Below, in pieces: positions 15,990-23,284 of a DNA stretch of 64,000 nucleotides. Within the stretch, counting starts at the first letter, position 1; each line of letters begins with the position of its first letter. Position numbers and translations under genes: made by a program. This DNA is from Sphingopyxis sp. (GTDB lineage Bacteria; Pseudomonadota; Alphaproteobacteria; Sphingomonadales; Sphingomonadaceae): the NCBI GenBank assembly GCA_002733865.1, contig NVXM01000014.1:3914-67913 (forward strand), written 5' to 3'. The notes under the pieces are model-generated. The model did not search any database, was not told the origin of the DNA, and worked only from the letters and a program-made list of their open reading frames with translations.

Positions 15990-16292
15990 TTACTGAGCCG
16001 GGGTGTATTCCTTCCAGGAACCAGGCATCGCAAAACGCTCGCCGGCTTTTTCAAGGCAGGCTGTGTCCCAAAGCTCTTGCGATGTTTGCAGCCGATACCC
16101 GGGAGCCAGGCCTGGCAGATCATCTTCGGCAAACTTCTTCACTCTGGCTGCTATCTCTTCCGGAGTCGGGTATATGCCGAAACCCATGCCGATAGTCGCA
16201 ACGCCTCGCTGCTGGCGACCGTCATCGCTAATGATCTGAACCTTTATCTCTGTTTCTACTGGCCCGTTCGGGCCTTGTATTGGCTTGCCCAT
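15990..16292 (-). CDS. Hypothetical phage protein (100 aa)
   Basis: An AAAGGAG ribosome-binding site precedes the ATG at 16292. It begins MGKPIQGPNGPVETEIKVQI and has a compact alpha/beta look (PTPEEIAARVKKFAEDDLPG). It is the first protein gene after the long non-coding leader of the leftward operon. No family recognised; it could be an antiterminator or early regulator by position only. Confidence 0.6.
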   Translation of the reverse strand: MGKPIQGPNGPVETEIKVQIISDDGRQQRGVATIGMGFGIYPTPEEIAARVKKFAEDDLPGLAPGYRLQTSQELWDTACLEKAGERFAMPGSWKEYTPAQ

Positions 16293-16954
16293 TTGAAACT
16301 CCTTTGTCGATTTTCCGGATGACCCTCACCAAAAGCCGCTGAGGAAGCTTCTTCCAGGGCGGCTCTCGGAAAAGGTCACCGAGAAAATCTATTTCTGACT
16401 ACTGATACCGCTCCGCGGTCGCCTACTGGGCTCTACTGCCGCGGGTGTTGATTCTGGTGTCTTGTAAACCGTCACGCCGGCATGCCGTACGTTCCAGTCT
16501 CCCTGCCTTGCGCTGTTACCCGCCACCTGCGCTTGGGCGATGATTTATGTCCTCAATGCAAGCCTTTCGGGCCTGTCCGCTTTCTACGGTGCTGCATTCC
16601 GTTCTGAGGAATACCGTCAGGGAGCGTTAGCAAAGCAACCCTCCGTTCGCTGAATCCAGATGCATCAGCGGAACATTGAGGAAGGCCGGTTACCAGGGAC
16701 CGGCGTGGGATTCCAGATTGTGTAAAGAGCGCAGCCGCTGAACGGCTTGAGCCAAATATCACACAGCGTGTTTTTAATGTAAACACGCACCGTGATTTTA
16801 TTTTCGGGGAAACTGCCGTTTTGGGGTAAAAACACGGAAAAAAGGGAAAACGGTGCTTGGACAGAACCGTTAGAGGATCAGAGGGGATCAGTAATCGTGT
16901 AGTGGTCGAGGGTCGAGGAGGGCGGTAATGGGCGATGTTGGCGAGCGACGCTCT
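16293..16954. other. Long non-coding leader of the leftward early operon
   Basis: About 660 bases without a supportable gene. It holds several imperfect inverted repeats, for instance GCCGGT and ACCGGC near 16684-16703, and the palindrome at 16766. Its right end, before the gene at 16955, is AT-rich. The likely content is an early leftward promoter and untranslated or antitermination signals; no boxA/boxB could be assigned with confidence. Confidence 0.4.
16766..16788. promoter_or_regulatory. Operator-like palindrome upstream of the leftward operon
   Basis: GCGTGTTT and AAACACGC are perfect 8-base arms around TTAATGT. The flanks are AT-rich (ATTTTATTTT to the right), as expected of a promoter. 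It may be a repressor site for the leftward early promoter; it does not match the CI/Cro operators at 17932-17980, so another factor would bind it. Confidence 0.45.
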
Positions 16955-17422
16955 TTAAGGTAGCGGATCGGGTGCTAATCCGGCTGGATACTGCTCGTAA
17001 CCATCAACGAAAATAGCTTTCGATCCGCTGCGCATCAGGTCGAGTGACGCGGCGTGCACATGAGGCATGCCTCGCGTCAACTCGCGCCACATCTCCCTCG
17101 CAACCTGACGAAGTTGGATATTCGTGCCTACTCGTATGGTATGAAGCCACACCATGACGCTCGCTGCTTCAGGGAATTTACCCTCGGCCTGCAAACCTCG
17201 GATGATCGAATTTAGTCTTACGGCGGCGCCCGGATCTGTTGGGGCGTCAACGATAGGATCCATCAAACGGAATCCTTGGCGCTCGAGCTTGATACGGGAA
17301 TCTGTGGCTACCGCCAAAATCATTCCCAGGTCTTGGCCATCCATCGAACGGAGCTGTTCAACAAACGACTGAAGCTCTTTGACTTGCCGCTTACGTGCCC
17401 AGCTTGTAAATAATCCAAACAT
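16955..17422 (-). CDS. Hypothetical protein next to the phage repressor (155 aa)
   Basis: It follows the repressor gene by 14 bases in the same direction, so it is probably expressed in the lysogen together with CI. The sequence is helical with basic patches (FTSWARKRQVKELQSFVEQL; LRQVAREMWRELTRG). It has no signal peptide and no known domain. By position it is a candidate lysogenic-conversion or superinfection-exclusion gene; no direct evidence. Confidence 0.6.
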   Translation of the reverse strand: MFGLFTSWARKRQVKELQSFVEQLRSMDGQDLGMILAVATDSRIKLERQGFRLMDPIVDAPTDPGAAVRLNSIIRGLQAEGKFPEAASVMVWLHTIRVGTNIQLRQVAREMWRELTRGMPHVHAASLDLMRSGSKAIFVDGYEQYPAGLAPDPLP

Positions 17423-17436
17423 AACGATCCATGTTC

Positions 17437-17919
17437 TTACCTGGTGTGATCTCTGGAAGAGAAAAACCTGGCACGGGCTATCTTAAGGAGATCTTCAACA
17501 TCGTCGATGTGAAGCTTCTCGATGAGACCTTTCAGCTCAGCTCGGGCAGTTAAATCGTCGACAAAAGATCGGTCTTGGTATTCAGTTGAGGCGGCTTCGG
17601 CTGCTTGAGACTTTATCTTTTCGTTGTTGGTTGACGGCAATCCGTTGTTGGCTGACGGAGATCCAAGCGACTCGGAGAACTCTTGTAGCTGAACGAGGTA
17701 AGCCATCGTTTCGTTGTCTGAGCGCTTTATCAGAGCTGTGATGTCCACACCGACTGCATCGGCAATCGCCTCTAGGTCAGCGAAGCTTGGTTCCCGCGTA
17801 TCAAGCTCATAATTCCCGACCCTTGACTGCGAACCCCACCCACAGGCCTTCGCGAGCTGACCTTGGGTCAACCCGGCCTCTTTCCTGTAGTGCTTAATCC
17901 GCTTGCCTAGTGAGTCCAT
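17437..17919 (-). CDS. CI-type phage repressor, XRE family (160 aa)
   Basis: Residues 5-60 form an XRE helix-turn-helix (IKHYRKEAGLTQGQLAKACG, then WGSQSRVGNYE and PSFADLEAIADAVGV). The C-terminal 100 residues lack the Ser/Lys peptidase of LexA-like repressors, so induction would not be by RecA-stimulated self-cleavage as in lambda CI. The gene faces cro across a 102-base gap with three operator-like sites. It should hold the lytic promoters shut in the lysogen. Confidence 0.85.
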   Translation of the reverse strand: MDSLGKRIKHYRKEAGLTQGQLAKACGWGSQSRVGNYELDTREPSFADLEAIADAVGVDITALIKRSDNETMAYLVQLQEFSESLGSPSANNGLPSTNNEKIKSQAAEAASTEYQDRSFVDDLTARAELKGLIEKLHIDDVEDLLKIARARFFSSRDHTR

Positions 17920-17931
17920 CTGGGAATTCTA

Positions 17932-17980
17932 ATCACATTGTGAAATGACGGCTTTCACTTATCGTGATTGCGCAATCACG
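17932..17980. promoter_or_regulatory. CI/Cro operator region with three related sites
   Basis: Three dyads with the same half-site are seen: ATCACATTGTGAAAT (17932-17946), TTTCACTTATCGTGATT (17953-17969) and the perfect palindrome CGTGATTGCGCAATCACG (17963-17980). The half-site is roughly ATCAC/TTTCAC. The last two overlap by 7 bases. They lie between the divergent repressor and cro starts, where the two promoters must be. Confidence 0.75.
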
Positions 17981-18021
17981 TTACGTGTTTTATTCTTCTC
18001 GAAATGACGAGGACTCCCCCC

Positions 18022-18246
18022 ATGAACAGAATTAAGCACCTAAGAGAGAAACGCCAAGTCACTCAATCCGCCCTTCGGAAGGAACTGGGCTGGACTCAGC
18101 CCCGAATTGCTAATTACGAAAGCGGCATAAGAACCCCCGGCTTGAGTGAGTCCAGAGAAATAGTGGCTGCCCTTAACGCGCTTGGCGTCGAGTGCACGCT
18201 TGATCAGGTCTTCCCGGTAGAAGAATCAGCTCAGTCCGTCGCCTGA
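18022..18246 (+). CDS. Cro-like regulator (74 aa)
   Basis: The start is set at ATG 18022 (MNRIKHLREKRQVTQSALRK), which puts the helix-turn-helix at the expected N-terminal distance; an ATG 18 bases earlier is possible. XRE-type helix-turn-helix with TQPRIANYESGIRTPG. It is transcribed away from the repressor and is the first rightward gene, as cro is in lambdoid phages, so it should favour the lytic programme. Confidence 0.82.
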   Translation: MNRIKHLREKRQVTQSALRKELGWTQPRIANYESGIRTPGLSESREIVAALNALGVECTLDQVFPVEESAQSVA

Positions 18247-18310
18247 TCTGTGGTCATGGTCCAGCAGTACGCGGTTCCACGCCACGGAAATACACCCAGA
18301 GGTTTTACAG

Positions 18311-18733
18311 ATGGATGACTTCACAAGATCGCTGCATGACACCGTCCTGACAGCGGGTGCGAAAGAACTGGCCTGCAAGATGGGCATGTCCCATGTCTCC
18401 CTGCTGCAGCGGACCAATCCGAACGATGACCAGCATCAAACAACGGTGGGGCATTACTACCAGGTGCTGATGCATTCGGGCGATCTGACCTCGCTGGCGT
18501 GTCTGTGCCGTGACTTCGGCCAGAAGCTGGTCCCGATCGAGACGACCGAAGTCCTGGACATGCAGACGGCCCTGATGCGGATGCATGTCGATGTCGCGGA
18601 CGTTACCCGTGTGACGTTCGATGCCATGGTCGACCACCGATTCACCCAGGCCGAGAAGAAGAACGTGCTGAATGAGATCGATGACGCGATCCGCAGCCTG
18701 GAAGCACTCCGCGTCTCTGTGCACTCGGCTTGA
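18311..18733 (+). CDS. CII-like phage regulatory protein (140 aa)
   Basis: The N-terminal pattern GAKELACKMGMSHVSLLQRT followed by NPND matches the CP76/CII-like regulatory family (PF06892-type), which has a helix-turn-helix recognising phage promoters. The C-terminal half is helical and probably oligomerises. It lies between cro and the replication genes, the same place as cII in lambda. Confidence 0.75.
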   Translation: MDDFTRSLHDTVLTAGAKELACKMGMSHVSLLQRTNPNDDQHQTTVGHYYQVLMHSGDLTSLACLCRDFGQKLVPIETTEVLDMQTALMRMHVDVADVTRVTFDAMVDHRFTQAEKKNVLNEIDDAIRSLEALRVSVHSA

Positions 18734-18746
18734 CGCGGGGACGATC

Positions 18747-19682
18747 GTGCCTTCATTCCAGATAAACGACGCAGAGTGGGAGGCCCTGACCGGGCTGCCG
18801 CTGCTATCACGTGAGGTGTACTTCGTGCTGCGTCGGTTCATGGACTACCGATCAGGCATAACAGGCGGACCCGCGCGGCGGATCTCCTACCAGTCGCTTT
18901 CCGAAGAGCTTTACGTGGAACCGCATCAGGGCATCAAGGGCGGATCTCCCACCATCAACGAGCTTCGCAGGGCCATCCAGTGGCTTGAGAGGGCAGAGCT
19001 GGTGACCCGCGACACAGCCTCGAACAAGGGTCAGAAGCAGCTCGTCTTTCAGCTGGTTTTAGCGTCACGGGATTATTCCGTCCGAAATAAAGTGAACAGT
19101 AAGTGCACAGTCGAAGTGGACAGTCATCTGAACACACCGCAGCCCAGCAACTGCGGGGATTCTACGGGTGATATGAACAGTGAAGACGGCAGACCCAAAA
19201 CAGCGAAAGTGAACATACCTCCGGAGTCCGGTCTTCCCTCTACACCACAACGCGCGCACGAGACCTCCCCGTATCGCTTCGCCATGACCGAGAGCTGGCA
19301 ACCCACTCAGAAGGGCTGGAGTGCCACCGTCACCCGCAATGGACTGACACCAGACCTGCTCACCACCGATGCACTGGCTGAATTTCGCAGCTACTGGATC
19401 AACCGCCCCGACAAGCACCAATCACAAGGCCAGTGGGAGCACGCGCTCGCCCAGCACCTGAAAAGGGAGTACCGCCGTGAACAACGAAACACCAACAGAA
19501 CCAAACAGGCTGGCCAGCGAACTGGCACAGCGCGCCCTCGATCGGCAGTTGACCGGGTCAAGCAGAACATCGCAGATCGCAGAGCGGCCGAAGCTGCCGC
19601 TGAATCTCCTGGAACGGTTGTGGGTGGTGATGACGGAGACCTACGGCCACCGCTGGACGGGGAATTTTGGCGACCAACCTGA
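18747..19682 (+). CDS. Phage replication initiator with DnaT-like domain, lambda O analogue (311 aa)
   Basis: GTG 18747 is chosen as start; upstream codons overlap the CII-like gene. The N-terminal 110 residues form a winged-helix-like domain (LSREVYFVLRRFMDYRSG; INELRRAIQWLERAELV). A low-complexity linker (about 115-175) follows, then a DnaT/primosome-type domain (SWQPTQKGWSATVTRNGLTP; LAEFRSYWINRPD). The linker DNA contains the iteron array at 19091-19217, as lambda O does. The last 206 bases overlap the next gene in another frame. It likely binds the phage origin and recruits the loader. Confidence 0.82.
   Translation: MPSFQINDAEWEALTGLPLLSREVYFVLRRFMDYRSGITGGPARRISYQSLSEELYVEPHQGIKGGSPTINELRRAIQWLERAELVTRDTASNKGQKQLVFQLVLASRDYSVRNKVNSKCTVEVDSHLNTPQPSNCGDSTGDMNSEDGRPKTAKVNIPPESGLPSTPQRAHETSPYRFAMTESWQPTQKGWSATVTRNGLTPDLLTTDALAEFRSYWINRPDKHQSQGQWEHALAQHLKREYRREQRNTNRTKQAGQRTGTARPRSAVDRVKQNIADRRAAEAAAESPGTVVGGDDGDLRPPLDGEFWRPT
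19091..19217 (+). other. Candidate phage replication origin (iterons inside the initiator gene)
   Basis: Three direct repeats AGTGnACAGT stand at 19091-19100, 19102-19111 and 19115-19124, spaced 11 and 13 bases apart. Degenerate copies lie at 19127-19136 (TCTGAACACA), 19172-19181 (TATGAACAGT) and 19208-19217 (AGTGAACATA). They fall in the part encoding the linker of the initiator, the position of the lambda origin within gene O. Confidence 0.65.
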
Positions 19683-20205
19683 TCCGGACCATGCGTGGGC
19701 TAAGCACCTGTCAGGGCTCACGGGGCGTCAGATCGCTCGTGGCATCCAGAACATGACCACCGGCAACCAGCACAACGAGTGGCCACCGTCAGCCCTGGCG
19801 TTCCGCGCACTGTGCGTGCAGATCCCTGGACTGCCAACCGCCATTGCAGCATGGCTCCAGGCTCTGGAAGGGCGCTACGAGCACGAAGCGGTCAAGGTCG
19901 CAGCAGCACTGACGGGTGAGTTCGATCTGCGCAGTGCCCGCATGAACGATCGGCCATTGCAGAAGGTGTTCGAACGCAACTACGAGATCGTTTGCCGGCG
20001 CCTGCAGAACGATGAGCCCCTGGATGGTTCTGTCGCTACAGGCCTGGGCCACGAAAGCCAGAAGAGCGAAGCGCAGCGCGCCCAGGAATACGCCGAGCAG
20101 CAGCTGCACAAGCGCATCGAACAGCAGGGCATTCCACCAGGTGCAAACGCTCGAGCAGTGTTGCTGGCCAAGCTGGGAATCAACCGCGGGGAGAGCAGAG
20201 CATGA
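19477..20205 (+). CDS. Phage replication protein P-like, helicase loader (242 aa)
   Basis: Start GTG 19477 with AGGGAG eight bases upstream. The segment KLPLNLLERLWVVMTETYGH followed by RWTGNFG and LTGRQIARGIQNM is typical of the lambda P family (PF06992-type), which captures host DnaB and delivers it to the initiator. It begins inside the initiator gene in another frame, a 206-base overlap with both products looking genuine. Ends with a 4-base overlap with rusA. Confidence 0.82.
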   Translation: MNNETPTEPNRLASELAQRALDRQLTGSSRTSQIAERPKLPLNLLERLWVVMTETYGHRWTGNFGDQPDPDHAWAKHLSGLTGRQIARGIQNMTTGNQHNEWPPSALAFRALCVQIPGLPTAIAAWLQALEGRYEHEAVKVAAALTGEFDLRSARMNDRPLQKVFERNYEIVCRRLQNDEPLDGSVATGLGHESQKSEAQRAQEYAEQQLHKRIEQQGIPPGANARAVLLAKLGINRGESRA

Positions 20206-20663
20206 AGCCTGTCAGTTTTGTTGTACCAGGGCAGCCGGTCGGGAAGGGCAGGCCACGCATCGGCAAGGTCGGCAACCACGCTCGCATGTTCACGCCGGCG
20301 AAGACGGCCAGTTATGAAAACCTGATTGCTATGGCAGCCCAACAAGCGATGGCAGGCCGTGACCTGATACTGGGCCCGGTCCTAGTCGAACTGGAGATCA
20401 TCCTGCAGATCCCTCAGTCCTGGTCGAAAAAGCGGAAACAGCTCGCCCTCGATGGCCGTGTGTACCCGACCACCAAGCCGGACAAGGACAACGTGATCAA
20501 AGCGATCTACGACGGTATCAACGGGATCGTCTGGAAGGATGACGTTCAGGCCGTGGATGGCCACCAGCGCAAGCGATACGGCGCCACACCAGGCGTGAAG
20601 GTGCGTGTTGTGCCGCTTGAGGATGCGGATTCAGAAAACTACAGCGTGAAGGGGGCGGCATGA
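20202..20663 (+). CDS. rusA: RusA-family Holliday junction resolvase (153 aa)
   Basis: The DNVIKAIYDGINGIVWKDD segment contains the catalytic aspartates of RusA (D-N-x(3)-K, later DD), and the N-terminus has VPGQPVGKGRPRI. Full length. It cleaves four-way junctions formed during replication and recombination so that the genome can be packaged. Overlaps both neighbours by 4 bases. Confidence 0.92.
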   Translation: MKPVSFVVPGQPVGKGRPRIGKVGNHARMFTPAKTASYENLIAMAAQQAMAGRDLILGPVLVELEIILQIPQSWSKKRKQLALDGRVYPTTKPDKDNVIKAIYDGINGIVWKDDVQAVDGHQRKRYGATPGVKVRVVPLEDADSENYSVKGAA

Positions 20664-21334
20664 GACTGATAGGAGCGCGACAGGCCTGGCATGACGCATA
20701 CCACGAGAACCGCGACTCTGTGATGGCTTACGCTGCCGAGCAGGCGAAGCTGGGTAAGCGCATGGGGGGCGGTGTGGTTAACCGCAAGATCCTGCTCGAG
20801 GACGAGGAGGGCAATGTCACCATGAAGGTCTGCCCCACGCGGGTCGATGCAGTGCAGGAGACGCGGCCAGGTAGGCTGTCGACTGATGGCCGCTGCGCTC
20901 ACATGCTGGCCGCTGGGCTGGTCATGCAGGCAATCGAGACCTTGCCGAAGCCTATCCAGCACTTCGGGCACTTCCTGTACTCGCCGCTGGCCAATGGTAA
21001 CGATTTGAGCATTGCGCACAGCCTGGTGTGGTTCGGTTCAGGGATTGAGGGCTCACTCTCGGAGCGAAAGCGGCACCAGGCATACTGGATGGTCGTGTGT
21101 GCGCTTCAGTCGTACAAGGGCGCCGTGCTGGGCCGCAGTGAAATGAGCCGAGTGGCTGTTTGCGCATTCGTCGAGGACAGATTGGGCATGCGGGCCGACC
21201 CCAGCAACTGGGCCCGAGACTGGGCGAGCGTATGGGAAACACTTGGCTCCCGGATCGATCGGCTGGATGCCCAGGCCCTGAAACCTGTTGCAGCACTGAT
21301 CCAGCGCGTTGACGGCCGTGAGGAAGTCGCTTGA
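20660..21334 (+). CDS. Conserved phage protein in the Q antiterminator position (224 aa)
   Basis: No domain is recognised from the sequence. It has basic N-terminal and Trp-rich C-terminal parts (PSNWARDWASVWETLGSRID). It is the last gene before a promoter-plus-terminator stretch (21331-21431) that precedes the lysis genes, exactly where lambdoid phages keep the late antiterminator Q, so Q function is a reasonable inference. No zinc-finger cysteine set of lambda-type Q is visible. Confidence 0.6.
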   Translation: MRLIGARQAWHDAYHENRDSVMAYAAEQAKLGKRMGGGVVNRKILLEDEEGNVTMKVCPTRVDAVQETRPGRLSTDGRCAHMLAAGLVMQAIETLPKPIQHFGHFLYSPLANGNDLSIAHSLVWFGSGIEGSLSERKRHQAYWMVVCALQSYKGAVLGRSEMSRVAVCAFVEDRLGMRADPSNWARDWASVWETLGSRIDRLDAQALKPVAALIQRVDGREEVA

Positions 21335-21360
21335 CCGTTTGACGAGCCTTTTGGTACTGT
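21331..21360 (+). promoter_or_regulatory. Candidate late promoter (pR'-like)
   Basis: TTGACC (21331-21336) and TACTGT (21355-21360) are separated by 18 bases. They overlap the stop codon of the Q-position gene and lie 44 bases before a strong terminator, the arrangement of lambda pR'-tR'. Promoter calls from a single pair of hexamers are weak on their own. Confidence 0.45.
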
Positions 21361-21403
21361 TTGCGCATTGTGACTTTCCTGCGCCTGTAGCGGGAATATC
21401 CCC

Positions 21404-21431
21404 AAAAACCCGCCCTCGAGCGGGTTTTTTT
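21404..21431 (+). terminator. Rho-independent terminator before the lysis genes (tR'-like)
   Basis: AAAAACCCGC and GCGGGTTTTT pair around CCTCGA, ending in seven Ts. It would stop late transcription unless the phage antiterminates. An almost identical hairpin stands at 40777-40799 near the other end of the late region. Confidence 0.85.
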
Positions 21432-21539
21432 GTGCCCTGATTTCCCCTTTCCGGATCACCCACCACGCCCTTCGCTAATGCGGGCTGTGACTGTGCGCGT
21501 GGCCGGGATCTATTCATGCACCCACCAGATAGGCCAGCT

Positions 21540-21887
21540 ATGCCAGACACACAGCAGACAGTCTCAGCGGCAGTCAAAACCGTGGCTGACTTGCCGCTAT
21601 GGCTGATCATCATTCTTGCGATGGCTTCTGGCCTCAGCGGGGAGATGCTTCGAGCCTCCGCGCTGGTCAACATGACCTGGAAGCAGATCGCCTGCCGGAT
21701 CTTTATGCGGTTCGGTGCTGCCACGTTGGTGGGTATCGGTGCGTTCATGCTGGGCATGTCGCTTGACTGGCATATCTACTTCTCAGCGGCTATCTGCATC
21801 TTCGCTGCCATCCTCGGCGGCGACGTCACCAGCAGCCTTATCGAGCGCTTTGCGAATCGCAAGATCGATCAGGTGACCCCGGAATGA
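21540..21887 (+). CDS. Phage holin (115 aa)
   Basis: The start is taken at ATG 21540; an ATG at 21516 is an alternative with a similarly weak ribosome-binding site. Three hydrophobic segments are seen (LPLWLIIILAMASGLSGEML, FGAATLVGIGAFMLGM and HIYFSAAICIFAAILGG) and a short charged tail. The location in front of the endolysin and Rz genes supports the holin role: forming the membrane lesion that times lysis. Confidence 0.85.
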   Translation: MPDTQQTVSAAVKTVADLPLWLIIILAMASGLSGEMLRASALVNMTWKQIACRIFMRFGAATLVGIGAFMLGMSLDWHIYFSAAICIFAAILGGDVTSSLIERFANRKIDQVTPE

Positions 21888-22273
21888 GCCGCTTCAAGCT
21901 CAGCAAGCGCAGCCTGGATCGGCTGGAGGGTGTGCATCCGGACCTGGTGAAGGTCGTCATGCTGGCTATCACGCTGACCGAGGTGGATTTCGGCGTGACT
22001 GAGGGCCTGCGCACCGTTGAGCGTCAGCGCGTGCTGAAGGCTGCCGGCGCAAGCCAGACCATGAATTCTCGTCACATCACTGGCCATGCCGTTGACCTGG
22101 TCGCCTACATCGGCGCTGACATCAGCTGGGATTGGCCGCTGTACTACAAGATCGCCGACGCCATGAAGCGCGCATCGAAGTCCCTCGCCATTCCGGTGGT
22201 GTGGGGCGGTGACTGGACCAGCTTCAAGGATGGTCCGCACTTCGAGCTGAGCCGTAGGAGCTATCCAGCGTGA
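21884..22273 (+). CDS. Endolysin, M15 family L-Ala-D-Glu-type peptidase (129 aa)
   Basis: The segments LTEVDFGVTEGLRTVERQRV, SRHITGHAVDLVAYI (SxHxxGxAxD) and WGGDWTSFKDGPHFEL (last His of the zinc site) match the M15/VanY-like peptidases of phages. It would cut the peptide stems of peptidoglycan. No signal peptide, so it depends on the holin. Overlaps holin and Rz genes by 4 bases. Confidence 0.9.
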   Translation: MSRFKLSKRSLDRLEGVHPDLVKVVMLAITLTEVDFGVTEGLRTVERQRVLKAAGASQTMNSRHITGHAVDLVAYIGADISWDWPLYYKIADAMKRASKSLAIPVVWGGDWTSFKDGPHFELSRRSYPA

Positions 22274-22743
22274 ACAAGATCCTGATCAGTGCCCTGGTAT
22301 CGCTGGCCGTGGCCGCAGCGCTGCTCTGGTGGCAACTGGATCGCAAGACCGAACAGCTCGGCACGGTACGAACCGAACTCAAGCAGGAAGTGGCCAAGAC
22401 AGCCAGCCTGCGCGAGACCATGCGCCTGCAGCGTGAGCTGACCGCAGACGCCGAAGCCATTGATGCCCGCATAACCCAGGAGCTGACCGATGCTCAAGCT
22501 GAGAATGACCGCCTTGCTGCTGCTGTCGCTGCTGGTACTAAGCGGCTGCGAATCGCTGCCACTTGCCCCCGAGTGCCCGAGACCGCCGGCGCCGAGCGCG
22601 TGGATGATGCAGGAACAGCCGAGCTCGCTCCCAGTGCTCGACAAGATTATTACGCCCTCAGACGGCAGATCACCCTGACGGAGGCCGCGTTGACCGGGCT
22701 GCAAGCCTACGTCAGCAGCGTGTGTTTACGTGCCAGCCCCTAA
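22270..22743 (+). CDS. Rz: Rz-type inner-membrane spanin (157 aa)
   Basis: An N-terminal membrane anchor (ILISALVSLAVAAALLWW) is followed by a long charged coiled coil (about 25-95) and a periplasmic part with a Cys pair (C94, C151 area) and QDYYALRRQITLTEAALTGLQ. The length and order fit Rz. Rz1 is nested inside it in another frame. With Rz1 it bridges inner and outer membrane to finish lysis. Confidence 0.88.
   Translation: MNKILISALVSLAVAAALLWWQLDRKTEQLGTVRTELKQEVAKTASLRETMRLQRELTADAEAIDARITQELTDAQAENDRLAAAVAAGTKRLRIAATCPRVPETAGAERVDDAGTAELAPSARQDYYALRRQITLTEAALTGLQAYVSSVCLRASP
22490..22678 (+). CDS. Rz1: Rz1-type outer-membrane spanin lipoprotein, nested in Rz (62 aa)
   Basis: A signal sequence with lipobox LVLSGC gives a lipidated Cys near residue 20. 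The mature part is short and proline-rich (PLAPECPRPPAPSAW), typical of Rz1. Entirely inside Rz in the +1 frame, as in lambda. Confidence 0.87.
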   Translation: MLKLRMTALLLLSLLVLSGCESLPLAPECPRPPAPSAWMMQEQPSSLPVLDKIITPSDGRSP

Positions 22744-23284
22744 GATCCCCAAGCTCTACCCGAAGCAGAAGCGCTTTGCCGAGGAGTACATCAAGGACCT
22801 GAACGGCACCGAGGCAGCGATCCGGGCCGGGTACAGCAAGCGCACGGCTGAGCAGATCGCGTATCAGATTCTGCAGAAGCCCCATGTGATGGAGTACATC
22901 GCCAAGCTGCAGGCCGAGCGGTCGAAGCGCACCAAGATCGATGCTGACTACGTGCTGCAGAGGCTGGCCGAGATCGATCAGATGGACTTCCTGGACATCA
23001 TGGACGACGACATGAGCCTCAAGGCCATCAGCCAATGGCCCAAGGTGTGGCGCCAGTACCTGAGCAGCTTCGAGCTTGCCGAGCTGTTCGAAGGCCGGGG
23101 CGATGACCGCAAGATGATTGGCGTGCTGAAGAAGATCAAGTGGCCCGACAAGGTCCGCAACCTGGAGCTGCTGGGCAAGCACGTCAGCATCAATGCCTTC
23201 CGTGACCAGGTGGACGTGAATGTGAACGTCAGCCTTGCTGACAGGATGGCCAAAGCCCGTGAACGCGCAAGCTCCAAAACCTGA
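22730..23284 (+). CDS. terS: Terminase small subunit (184 aa)
   Basis: GTG start at 22730, overlapping the Rz end by 14 bases. The N-terminus (YPKQKRFAEEYIKDLNGTEA, then AIRAGYSKRTAEQIAYQIL) is the terminase_2-type helix-turn-helix that recognises the packaging site. The remainder is helical and would form the oligomer. It directly precedes the large subunit with a short overlap. Confidence 0.88.
   Translation: MPAPKIPKLYPKQKRFAEEYIKDLNGTEAAIRAGYSKRTAEQIAYQILQKPHVMEYIAKLQAERSKRTKIDADYVLQRLAEIDQMDFLDIMDDDMSLKAISQWPKVWRQYLSSFELAELFEGRGDDRKMIGVLKKIKWPDKVRNLELLGKHVSINAFRDQVDVNVNVSLADRMAKARERASSKT

Noticed and set aside
16553..16786. A 77-codon frame in the early leader
   Set aside because: Poor start context, composition unlike neighbouring phage genes and overlap with inverted repeats.
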